Assembly: GCA_913056175.1 (NCBI GenBank)
Contig: CAJXLM010000002.1
Span: 1-64,000, forward strand
Origin: an uncultured Opitutia bacterium
GTDB lineage: Bacteria > Verrucomicrobiota > Verrucomicrobiia > Opitutales > Puniceicoccaceae
Length of the DNA stretch: 64,000 bases
Direction of reading: 5' to 3'
The notes beneath the pieces are model-generated. The model saw only the letters and a list, made by a program, of their open reading frames with translations. It did no database searches and was not told the DNA's origin. A program made the translations under genes and the position numbers. Shown in pieces: positions 52,102 through 59,068 of the stretch (the stretch's first letter is position 1; the number at the start of each line of letters is the position of its first letter).

Positions 52102-52959
52102 ATGAAACGCAGCAAGCTACAGACCATTTTTGAGCAGACGATTCTCTGTGTAATCTTCCTGTTCATCCTCTTCCCGATTGTCTGGGTCTTCCTAATGGCC
52201 TTCAAATCTCGCGGGGACATTCTCTCCTGGCCCCCAACCTTTTTATTTGAGCCCACCTTCGACAACTTCCGCAATATCTTGGTAGGCGGATCCTCTGGGT
52301 CGGCGACTGGTGCGACGACTGTCGATTTCCTCGGTTACTTTGCGAACAGCCTGATCATCAGTTGCGGGGCCATTCTCCTTTCGATTTTGGTGGGGGTGCC
52401 GGCCGCCTACGCGATTGCTCGTTTCCAGTTTCGGGGGAAAGAAGACATCGCATTCACTTTTCTCTCCTTCCGATTCGCTCCGGAGTTGCTCGTGATTATA
52501 CCCATCTACATCATTTTTCAGCGGATGGGTCTTCTCGATACTTACTTCGGGCTAATCTGGGTCTATCAGTTGATTACTTTACCGATGATCATCTGGATTC
52601 TTCGTGGTTATTTTGAAGATGTTTCGGTGGAGTTGGAGGAAGCCTGTCGGATTGATGGGTATGGGGAATTCTATGTGTTCCGTAAGATTGTGCTGCCTTT
52701 GGTCAAGGGAGGCATCGCTGCTTCGGCCTTGCTCGCCTTCATTTTCGCCTGGAACAACTTTATCTTTGCTATGGTTTTGGGTGGGTCGGATGTCCAGCCA
52801 ATCACGGTGGGCGCGATGCAGTTTATGACGGCGGAAGCCCTTCGCTACGGGGATATGGCAGCTGCGATTGTACTGGCTGCCATTCCTGCCCTGCTTTTGG
52901 CGATCTATTCCCAGAAGCACCTCATTCGCGGCCTCAGCTTTGGTGCCGTTAAGGGCTGA
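52102..52959 (+). CDS. CUT1 ABC transporter permease (MalG/UgpE-like)
   Basis: A 285-residue membrane subunit with six helices. It starts with TILCVIFLFILFPIVWVFLMAFKSRGDI and ends with LIRGLSFGAVKG, as MalG-type permeases do. The EAA motif reads EEACRIDGYGEFYVFRKIVLPLVKGGI. A 30-nt gap separates it from the first permease. ATG 52102 follows tagt and lacks a strong ribosome-binding site. It forms a heterodimer with the preceding permease. Confidence 0.92.
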   Translation: MKRSKLQTIFEQTILCVIFLFILFPIVWVFLMAFKSRGDILSWPPTFLFEPTFDNFRNILVGGSSGSATGATTVDFLGYFANSLIISCGAILLSILVGVPAAYAIARFQFRGKEDIAFTFLSFRFAPELLVIIPIYIIFQRMGLLDTYFGLIWVYQLITLPMIIWILRGYFEDVSVELEEACRIDGYGEFYVFRKIVLPLVKGGIAASALLAFIFAWNNFIFAMVLGGSDVQPITVGAMQFMTAEALRYGDMAAAIVLAAIPALLLAIYSQKHLIRGLSFGAVKG

Positions 52960-52996
52960 TGCATTCGATAATTTTTGAACTCATCGCTTTCTACCC

Positions 52997-54124
52997 ATGG
53001 GTAGCATTCTTCTCGACAAGATCGTAAAATCCTTTCCGGACGGGACGGTGGCGCTGAATAAACTCGACCTTCATGTTTGGGATGAGGAGTTTTTCGTCAT
53101 TCTTGGCCCGTCTGGTGCCGGCAAGACGACCCTCTTGAAGACGGTCGCGGGGCTCTATCACCACAACGGTGGCCATCTCTATATTGATGGGCGACGCGTC
53201 GATGGGGTGCCTCCGGAGGACAGGAATACGGCGATGACCTTTGAGAGCTTCGCACTTTATCCACACCTGACCGTCTATGACAATATCGCAAACCCCTTGC
53301 GCTCCCCTCGCTACGGGATCCCTAGGGACGAGGTCGAGAGAGAAGTGCAGCGTGTCTGCGACCTTCTGGAGATTGGGCACCTCCTTCAGCGGTTCCCCAA
53401 GGAATTGAGCGGGGGCCAAAAGCAACGCGTATCCCTTGGACGAGCGATGGTGCGCAAGCCGACGGTCTTCTTGCTCGACGAGCCTCTTTCCCACGTGGAC
53501 GCAAAGGTGCGCCACCGGATGCGCCTGGAGCTGAATCGTTTGCAGAGGGAGCTCAACACCACGACCCTTTACGTGACGCACGACTATCTGGAAGCGCTCT
53601 CCCTTGCCGACCGGGTCGGCATTTTGGAGGACGGACAACTTGTTCAGGTGGGCTCCCCGACCGAGATCTATCGGCAACCGGTGAACGTCTCCGTCGCTGA
53701 GCAGGTGGGCTATCCCCGCATCAATCTCCTCGACGCATGGGTCGAGCATAGCGCGGGAGAATGGCAGGTTCGTCCTTTTGGAGCGGGGGGTCCGGTCCTT
53801 TTTTTCCCGGTTAGTGACGGCGCTGGCACATTGGATTGGGGCACCGGGGAGCATCTTCTGGGCCTCCGTCCCCAGTCCATCCGGATTCATCCTCGGGGAA
53901 GCGGGCTGGGTGTGGTCCCTGCCCGTGTGTATGTGGCGACCCCCTTTGTTACCTATGCGATCGTGACCCTACTGGTGGCCGAGGAAACCGAGCTGACCGC
54001 CTTGGTTCCGCCGGACCAGCAACTCGAGGCAGGGGAAGAGGTGGAGCTCAGCTTCTCCGGCTCCGAGTTCCTCTTTTTCGACCCGACCACTCACCTGAAT
54101 CGTCAGACCCCGCATTCCGCTTAG
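52997..54124 (+). CDS. ABC transporter ATPase 1 of the polyol operon
   Basis: A 375-residue MalK/UgpC-type ATPase. Walker A GPSGAGKT (37-44), signature LSGGQKQR (137 on), Walker B FLLDEP (Asp161, Glu162) and switch His195 are present, with a C-terminal TOBE-like regulatory domain (LGLRPQSIRIHPRG, about 286-360). The Q-loop position, normally Gln in FQSYALYP, is Glu83 (FESFALYP). It follows the second permease by 37 nt. Together with the next ATPase it would form a heterodimer, as GlpS/GlpT do in glycerol transporters. Confidence 0.9.
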   Translation: MGSILLDKIVKSFPDGTVALNKLDLHVWDEEFFVILGPSGAGKTTLLKTVAGLYHHNGGHLYIDGRRVDGVPPEDRNTAMTFESFALYPHLTVYDNIANPLRSPRYGIPRDEVEREVQRVCDLLEIGHLLQRFPKELSGGQKQRVSLGRAMVRKPTVFLLDEPLSHVDAKVRHRMRLELNRLQRELNTTTLYVTHDYLEALSLADRVGILEDGQLVQVGSPTEIYRQPVNVSVAEQVGYPRINLLDAWVEHSAGEWQVRPFGAGGPVLFFPVSDGAGTLDWGTGEHLLGLRPQSIRIHPRGSGLGVVPARVYVATPFVTYAIVTLLVAEETELTALVPPDQQLEAGEEVELSFSGSEFLFFDPTTHLNRQTPHSA

Positions 54125-54132
54125 CAAGCACC

Positions 54133-55269
54133 ATGCCCTCCGTCCGTCTTCAGCAGGTGAACAAGATCTACCGGTCCAAACGCGAGCGGGTCCACGCGGT
54201 TCGTGATCTCAACCTCGGGATTACCGAAGGAGAATTCATGTGCCTGCTCGGTCCTTCCGGATGCGGAAAAACCTCCAGCCTACGCATGATTGTTGGGTTG
54301 GAATCCATCTCCAGCGGGGAAATCTGGATTGGGGATCGCCTCGTCAATGACTTGAGTCCCCAGGAGCGGAATGTGGCCATGTCCTTTGAGAGCTACGCTC
54401 TCTACACGCACCTCTCCGTGGGTGAGAACATCACGTTTCCCCTCAAGGCAAAGGGGATGCCTCCGCCCGAACGCAGGAAGCGGCTTGTCGAAGTTGCTTC
54501 CATGCTGGAAATTAGTTCCCTGCTGAAGATGACGCCTTCGAGCTTGAGCAGCGGGCAAATGCAACAAGTTTCTCTTGCCCGAGCTCTCATTCGGGAGCCT
54601 TCCGTCTTCCTGCTCGACGAGCCACTCTCTCACCTTGACGTGAATCTGCGGGTCTACACCCGCAACCGCATCAAGCGCCTTCACACCGAGCTCGACACGA
54701 CAATGATCTACGTGACCCACGATCAGCTCGAAGCGGTCGCTCTTGCTGATCGGATTGCGGTGATGAATTTCGCCGAACTGCAGCAGGTCGGCACCCGCGA
54801 GGAGCTACTCGACCGACCGGCAAACCGCTTTGTTGCTGATTTCATTGGAGAGCCACCTATCAATTTCTACGAAGTGGAGATCCAAGAGGACTTGAGAGAG
54901 ACGACCCTTCGCGAGACTTCCGGAGCCTTTTCCTTGCCCTTGCCCTCCCGTTGGGAATCGATTCTGGATCAGCTGGAGGGTACGGTCTTCGAGATCGGAG
55001 TTCGTCCTCACGACATCACTTTGCATGACCGGGGATATCCCCAGTCGGTGCAGGGCGAATGCGAGATTTTCGAATTCCTCGGGGAAGAAAATCATCTCAC
55101 CCTGAAGGTGGGCGAGGTTCGAATGACGCTTGTGGTCTCCAACCGGGAATTTTTCGAGACCGGCGAGAAGGTGACCGTGTACCTCGACCCAAATCGGATC
55201 CACCTCTTCTCGAAAGACTCCGGAGCCTGTCTTTCCAGCCAACTTGGATCGGAGTCGGCATCCTGGTGA
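54133..55269 (+). CDS. ABC transporter ATPase 2 of the polyol operon
   Basis: A 378-residue ATPase related to the preceding one but clearly distinct. Walker A is GPSGCGKT (40-47), Walker B FLLDEP (Asp162, Glu163) and His196. The signature is LSSGQMQQ (138 on) instead of LSGGQ-R, and the Q-loop has Glu86 in FESYALYTH. The C-terminal TOBE-like domain continues to residue 378. ATG 54133 lies 8 nt after the first ATPase. Two non-identical ATPases in one CUT1 operon are typical of polyol (glycerol-type) importers and suggest an asymmetric pair of catalytic sites. Confidence 0.9.
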   Translation: MPSVRLQQVNKIYRSKRERVHAVRDLNLGITEGEFMCLLGPSGCGKTSSLRMIVGLESISSGEIWIGDRLVNDLSPQERNVAMSFESYALYTHLSVGENITFPLKAKGMPPPERRKRLVEVASMLEISSLLKMTPSSLSSGQMQQVSLARALIREPSVFLLDEPLSHLDVNLRVYTRNRIKRLHTELDTTMIYVTHDQLEAVALADRIAVMNFAELQQVGTREELLDRPANRFVADFIGEPPINFYEVEIQEDLRETTLRETSGAFSLPLPSRWESILDQLEGTVFEIGVRPHDITLHDRGYPQSVQGECEIFEFLGEENHLTLKVGEVRMTLVVSNREFFETGEKVTVYLDPNRIHLFSKDSGACLSSQLGSESASW

Positions 55270-55277
55270 TCGAAACG

Positions 55278-56009
55278 ATGCAAGCCCACTTTCACGCGAA
55301 GCGCGCCCTCGTTACGGGGGCTGGGAAGGGAATCGGCCAGGCGGTCAGCATGGCACTGCGAGGAGCCGGAGCCGAGGTGATTGCCTTGAGCCGTGATCCC
55401 GCCGATCTCCGCAAACTGGAGGAACAGGGGTGCATGACCATTTGCCTCGACCTCACGGATTTCGTGGCAATCGAGCGGATGTTGGAGGAGTTGGATCCGG
55501 TGGATTTCCTCGTCAACAACGCGGGCGTCTCGTTTCCGGAGCCCTTTCTCGAGACAAACTTCGGCAAGTTTCAGGAAACCCTCGCCATCAATACTTCGGC
55601 AGCCTTCCTCGTTTCCCAATGCGTTGCCCGCAGGCAAGTGGAGGCTGGGAAGAGAGGATCGATCGTCCATGTCTCCAGCCAGGCCTCCCAGGTGGGTCTC
55701 GCCGACCATGCAGCCTACTGTGCTTCCAAGGGAGCTCTGGACCAGATCATGCGGGTCATGGCGCTGGAGCTGGGTCTGCACGGCATCCGTGTGAATTGTG
55801 TCAATCCGACGGTGACGCTAACCCCTCTCGGTCGACGGGCATGGTCGGATCCTCAAAAGCGCGATGAAATGCAGGCCAAGATCCCATTGGGCCGTTTTGC
55901 GGAGACCGACGAAGTGGTGCAGGCGATCCTCTTCCTGCTTGGGGATGACTCAAGCATGATCCACGGGGCGACGGTCCCTGTGGACGGTGGCTTCCTGGCG
56001 GTACGCTAG
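55278..56009 (+). CDS. SDR oxidoreductase, L-xylulose reductase (DCXR)-like
   Basis: A 243-residue classical SDR that probably interconverts a ketose and polyol with NADP(H). TGAGKGIG (13-20) binds the dinucleotide, NNAG occurs as VNNAGVSF, VSSQASQ carries the catalytic Ser, and YCASK the Tyr/Lys. IRVNCVNPTVTLTPLGRRAWSDP and IPLGRFAE are nearly the DCXR family text, and VPVDGGF ends it. GTG 55266 would overlap the ATPase stop by 4 nt; ATG 55278 is preferred. It probably converts the product of the operon's dehydrogenase. Its stop overlaps that of bioY by 4 nt, on the opposite strand. Confidence 0.88.
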   Translation: MQAHFHAKRALVTGAGKGIGQAVSMALRGAGAEVIALSRDPADLRKLEEQGCMTICLDLTDFVAIERMLEELDPVDFLVNNAGVSFPEPFLETNFGKFQETLAINTSAAFLVSQCVARRQVEAGKRGSIVHVSSQASQVGLADHAAYCASKGALDQIMRVMALELGLHGIRVNCVNPTVTLTPLGRRAWSDPQKRDEMQAKIPLGRFAETDEVVQAILFLLGDDSSMIHGATVPVDGGFLAVR

Positions 56010-56560
56010 CAGTTCGCCTTCCCCTTTCCCGTTCCGGGCCGCGCTCGGGCCAGTCCCTGAACCACAAAGGCGGTGAGGACGGCCTTGAGGAGGTCGCCGG
56101 GAACGAACACGAGGACCGCCTGGCTGGCGGCTGCCCATTCCATGCCGGTGGTCCAGTGCAGCCCGGGAATGCCGCAGGCGTAGAGGACGAGGACACCCCC
56201 GCCGAGGGAGGCGAGGAGGGCGGCGGCGAAGACGGGCAGGCGATGCAGGGCTTGCATGAGGTAGCCGGTGGCCGCCGCCGCCGGGGCGAAGCCGAGGGCG
56301 AAACCGGCCGTGGGCCCGGCGAAGACCCCGAGCCCGCCCCGTCCGCCGGAGAGGAGGGGAGCTCCGAGGGCGACCGCGAAGAGGAAGAGGGCGAGGGCGA
56401 GGAAGGCCCGGCGGGGGCCGAGGAGGACCCCGGTGAGCATCACCCCGAGGGACTGTGCGGTGAGGGGAACCCCGAAGAGGAAGGGGAGGGGGGGGAGCAG
56501 CCCGAGCGCGGCCACGAGGGCGGCGAAGAGGGCGATCTGGACGAGACCGCCCTCCCTCAC
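56006..56560 (-). CDS. bioY: BioY family biotin transporter substrate-binding subunit
   Basis: A 184-residue S-component of the biotin ECF transporter with about six helices. LPPLPFLFGVPLTAQSLGVMLTGVLLGPRRAFLALALFLFAVALGAPLLSGGRGGLGVFAGPTAGFALGFAPAA is the BioY core, including the GGxGGLxxxxGPTxGF motif. The start is GTG 56560, overlapping the EcfT stop by 4 nt. Last gene of bioM-ecfT-bioY on the minus strand. It is high in G+C, so the low-G+C segment stops right at its end. Confidence 0.92.
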   Translation of the reverse strand: MREGGLVQIALFAALVAALGLLPPLPFLFGVPLTAQSLGVMLTGVLLGPRRAFLALALFLFAVALGAPLLSGGRGGLGVFAGPTAGFALGFAPAAAATGYLMQALHRLPVFAAALLASLGGGVLVLYACGIPGLHWTTGMEWAAASQAVLVFVPGDLLKAVLTAFVVQGLARARPGTGKGKANC

Positions 56561-57216
56561 GGCCGGGCCTCCTCGCGCTGTTGCCGGGGGGCGGGGCGGG
56601 GAGGTGCCCGCTCCGCCGGACCGGCGATCCCGCCGCGGGCGGCGAGAGCCTCCTCGACCCGTTCGCCGAGCGCGAGGGTGCGCAGGGTGAGCGGGACGGC
56701 GAGCCGCCACTGCTGGCGGCCCCCGCCACGGGCCCGCCAGGCCTGCCGGAGTTGCTGGCCCATGCCGAGGAGCACCGGGACGAAGCGGAGGAGGAGGGCG
56801 AGGGCAAAGGCGAGGCGCTCCGGCCGCAGCCCGAACCAGCGGAGGGGAGCGAGCACCGGACGGAGCGCCTCGAGCATGGCCTCGAGCGGGGTTGTCAGGG
56901 TGATGAGGTGAGCGAGGAGGAGGAGGGCGGCCATCCGCTCGAGGAGGACGAGGGCGGCGGGCAGGCCGGCGGCCCATCCCTGAAACGCGAAAAGGAGCGC
57001 GAAGAGCGGTAGCAGCGGGCGCAGGAACCGGAGCTGGGCCAGCCCGCGTAGCCCGAGGGAAGCGTAGGCGGCCAGGACGAGGCCGAGGACGATCCCGAGC
57101 GGGAGCGGACGGTCGAGCCAGGGGAGGGCGGTTCCGAGGCCGGCGAGCACGAGCAGCTTCAGGCCGGCGGGGCAGCGGTGCAACCAGCTCGGGCCGGGCA
57201 GGTAGAGGGTCAGCAT
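56557..57216 (-). CDS. bioN: Energy-coupling factor transmembrane protein EcfT (BioN-like)
   Basis: A 219-residue membrane protein with about five helices. It belongs to the CbiQ/EcfT family that couples the ATPase to BioY. LLLRFVPVLLGMGQQLRQAWRARGG carries the conserved coupling segment, with Ala-Arg-Gly, and LGERVEEALAARGG the second coupling helix. ATG 57216 overlaps the ATPase gene by 7 nt. A short tail rich in Arg and Pro ends it. It works in the biotin uptake complex. Confidence 0.88.
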   Translation of the reverse strand: MLTLYLPGPSWLHRCPAGLKLLVLAGLGTALPWLDRPLPLGIVLGLVLAAYASLGLRGLAQLRFLRPLLPLFALLFAFQGWAAGLPAALVLLERMAALLLLAHLITLTTPLEAMLEALRPVLAPLRWFGLRPERLAFALALLLRFVPVLLGMGQQLRQAWRARGGGRQQWRLAVPLTLRTLALGERVEEALAARGGIAGPAERAPPRPAPRQQREEARP

Positions 57217-57968
57217 GGCGATTCCTCCGCCCCCTCGCGGCAGAAGTCCCGGAAAGCCGGCAGGACCCGCTCCGGTGGGCCGTCCTCCCGCAGGCGGCCG
57301 CCGTCCAGCCAGAGAACGCGCTCGACGGCGCCCAAAGTGTCGAGGTCGTGGCTGACGAGGACCACTTGCTGGGAGAGCTCCCCCAGCCGGGCGAGGAGAG
57401 CCCAGCGGGCGCGCGGGTCGAGGCTGGCGAAGGGCTCGTCCAGCAGGAGGACGCGCGGCTCCATGGCGAGCACCGCGAGGATGCACAACCAGTGGCGCTG
57501 GCCCTCCGAGAGGGTGTGCACGGGCCGGTCCGCCCACGACTCCCGTCTGTGCTCCCGCAGGATTTCCCGGGCGCGCTCCTGGGCCTGCGCGCGGGTCCGG
57601 CCAAGGTTGCGCAGGCCAAAGGTGATTTCCTCGAGGACGGTGGGAAAGAGGATCTGGTGGTCGGGGTTCTGGAAGATCATCCCCGCGAGGGAGGCCATCC
57701 GGGCCGGGCCCTCCGCCGGGTCCGCCCCGGCCACCCGGACCGTCCCGCGGGTGGCCGGGAGCAACCCGTTCAGCACCCGCAGCAAGGAACTCTTGCCGGA
57801 GCCGTTCACCCCGACCACCCCGATGCGGTCTTCCCGGAGGTCGAGATCGAGCCCGCGCAGCACCGCAACCCCCTCCCGGTCGAGGTCCACCCCGCGCAGC
57901 TCGATGCCTCCGGAGGGGGCACGAAGGGGCCGGGGCCCGGGGGCACGAGGTGGGGAGGGCCGAGGCAT
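57210..57968 (-). CDS. bioM: Biotin ECF transporter ATPase
   Basis: A 252-residue ECF ATPase. Walker A is GVNGSGKS, the Q-loop is IFQNPDHQILFPTVLEEITFGLRN, the signature LSEGQRHWLCIAV-like (LSEGQRHWLCILAV), Walker B LLLDEPFASLDP, and VLVSHDLDTL gives the switch His. The SEGQRH form resembles BioM. A Pro-rich N-terminus precedes IELRGVDLDREG. ATG 57968. The first gene of the biotin operon, behind the candidate BirA site. Confidence 0.88.
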   Translation of the reverse strand: MPRPSPPRAPGPRPLRAPSGGIELRGVDLDREGVAVLRGLDLDLREDRIGVVGVNGSGKSSLLRVLNGLLPATRGTVRVAGADPAEGPARMASLAGMIFQNPDHQILFPTVLEEITFGLRNLGRTRAQAQERAREILREHRRESWADRPVHTLSEGQRHWLCILAVLAMEPRVLLLDEPFASLDPRARWALLARLGELSQQVVLVSHDLDTLGAVERVLWLDGGRLREDGPPERVLPAFRDFCREGAEESPC

Positions 57969-57998
57969 GGGTCGAGAGCCAAGGGAGATACGGTTGGA

Positions 57999-58029
57999 AT
58001 GTACATCGAAAAGTGGGGAAGGTTGACAA
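57999..58029 (-). promoter_or_regulatory. Candidate BirA-type operator before the biotin transport operon
   Basis: On the plus strand ggttgacaa (58021-58029) matches the right half of BirA sites (GGTTnACAA). The other half at 57999-58007 (atgtacatc) agrees with TTGTnAACC at only about five of nine positions, with a 13-nt spacer. The site lies 31 to 61 nt before bioM, where biotin-dependent repression would act. Confidence 0.35.
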
Positions 58030-58068
58030 TCGGCCCGCGATGGGCAGGGCGGTGAACCCGTTCCTCCC

Positions 58069-59052
58069 TTAGCCCTCGGCGGAAAACCGGTCGGTCACCA
58101 GGAGGGTGACCTCGCCCGCCGTGTGGAAGGAAGGTTCCCTGCCCGCGGGGACAAGAGCGGTATCCCCCGCGGTCAGTTCCTTGCCGCGGCTCTCGAGCAG
58201 TCTGCCCGCGAGCAGGTGGAGCAGCCGGGGTTCGCCGGGTCCGCGAAGGATCCAGGGTTCCCCGGCGGGGAGGCGGACCCGGCGGATCCGGAAGACCGCC
58301 TCCTCCACGAGGACCTCCTCGCCGGGACCGGCGGGGGCGGGCAACAGGGGCGGGCTCTCGTCGTCGAGGCAAACGGAGGCGAGGGCTTCCTCGAGGTGGA
58401 GATCCCGCGGTTGTCCGTCCAGGCCGGTCCGCCCCCAGTCGTAGACGCGGTAGGTGGTGTCGGAGTTCTGCTGGATCTCGAGCAGGATGCAGCCGGCGTC
58501 GATCGCGTGGAGGCGTCCGCTGGGGAGGAAGAGGGATTCGCCCGCGCGGACCGGGGAGCGGGGCACGCAGTCCTCCGCGCGCCCGCCCGCCACCGCCGCG
58601 CGCAGGCCCTCCCGATCGATCCCCGGGAGAACCCCGGCGAAGACCCCGGCCCCGGGGTCGGTCTCCGCGAAGTACCAGAACTCGTCCTTGGGCTCCCCGC
58701 CGAGGGTGGGGGCGACGGAAGCGGGGGGATGGACCTGCAGGCTGAGCCGTTCCCGGCAGTAGAGCCATTTCACGAGGAGGGGAAAGCGCGGGGTGGGGGA
58801 GGGGGGCTCCCCGCCGAGGAGACTCCGCGGGTCGAGCTCGCAGAGCTCGCGGAGGCTCATGCCCGCACAGGGCCCGCCGCGCACCACCGACTGGGCCTCC
58901 TCCCGGTCGACCAGATCCCAGCTCTCCCCGATCGCCGCGCCGTTGTCCGGCAAGCGCCGGCGCGCCCCGTCGGGAGCGGCGCGCATGCCCCACACCCTTT
59001 CCCGGTAGAGGGGTTCGAACAAAAATAGGGTTTCCGTGGCGGCGGGATTCAT
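58069..59052 (-). CDS. manA: Class I mannose-6-phosphate isomerase (cupin type)
   Basis: A 327-residue zinc enzyme interconverting mannose 6-phosphate and fructose 6-phosphate, feeding GDP-mannose synthesis. LFLFEPLYRERVWGMR starts it, LLVKWLYCRERLSLQVHPP carries the zinc ligands Gln and His, KDEFWYFAETDPGAGVFAG follows, and LPSGRLHAIDAGCILLEIQQNSDTTYRVYDWGR gives the last ligand. The short cupin form is typical of Firmicutes-type ManA. The start is ATG 59052, only 16 bp from the divergent ftsK start, so their promoters must lie within each other's coding regions. Confidence 0.9.
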   Translation of the reverse strand: MNPAATETLFLFEPLYRERVWGMRAAPDGARRRLPDNGAAIGESWDLVDREEAQSVVRGGPCAGMSLRELCELDPRSLLGGEPPSPTPRFPLLVKWLYCRERLSLQVHPPASVAPTLGGEPKDEFWYFAETDPGAGVFAGVLPGIDREGLRAAVAGGRAEDCVPRSPVRAGESLFLPSGRLHAIDAGCILLEIQQNSDTTYRVYDWGRTGLDGQPRDLHLEEALASVCLDDESPPLLPAPAGPGEEVLVEEAVFRIRRVRLPAGEPWILRGPGEPRLLHLLAGRLLESRGKELTAGDTALVPAGREPSFHTAGEVTLLVTDRFSAEG

Positions 59053-59068
59053 CTTCCGTGAAGGGTCG

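Larger units (their letters stand above)
47600..56009. other. Putative horizontally acquired segment with polyol operon
   Basis: The stretch differs in composition from neighbours. Hand counts give 31 of 60 G+C at 51181-51240, against 47 of 60 at 33001-33060. A+T-rich third codon positions are common in the ABC genes. The segment begins just after the M48 gene and ends exactly where the SDR stop meets the bioY stop (shared CTAG). No integrase, IS or attachment repeat was found at either edge. Confidence 0.6.
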
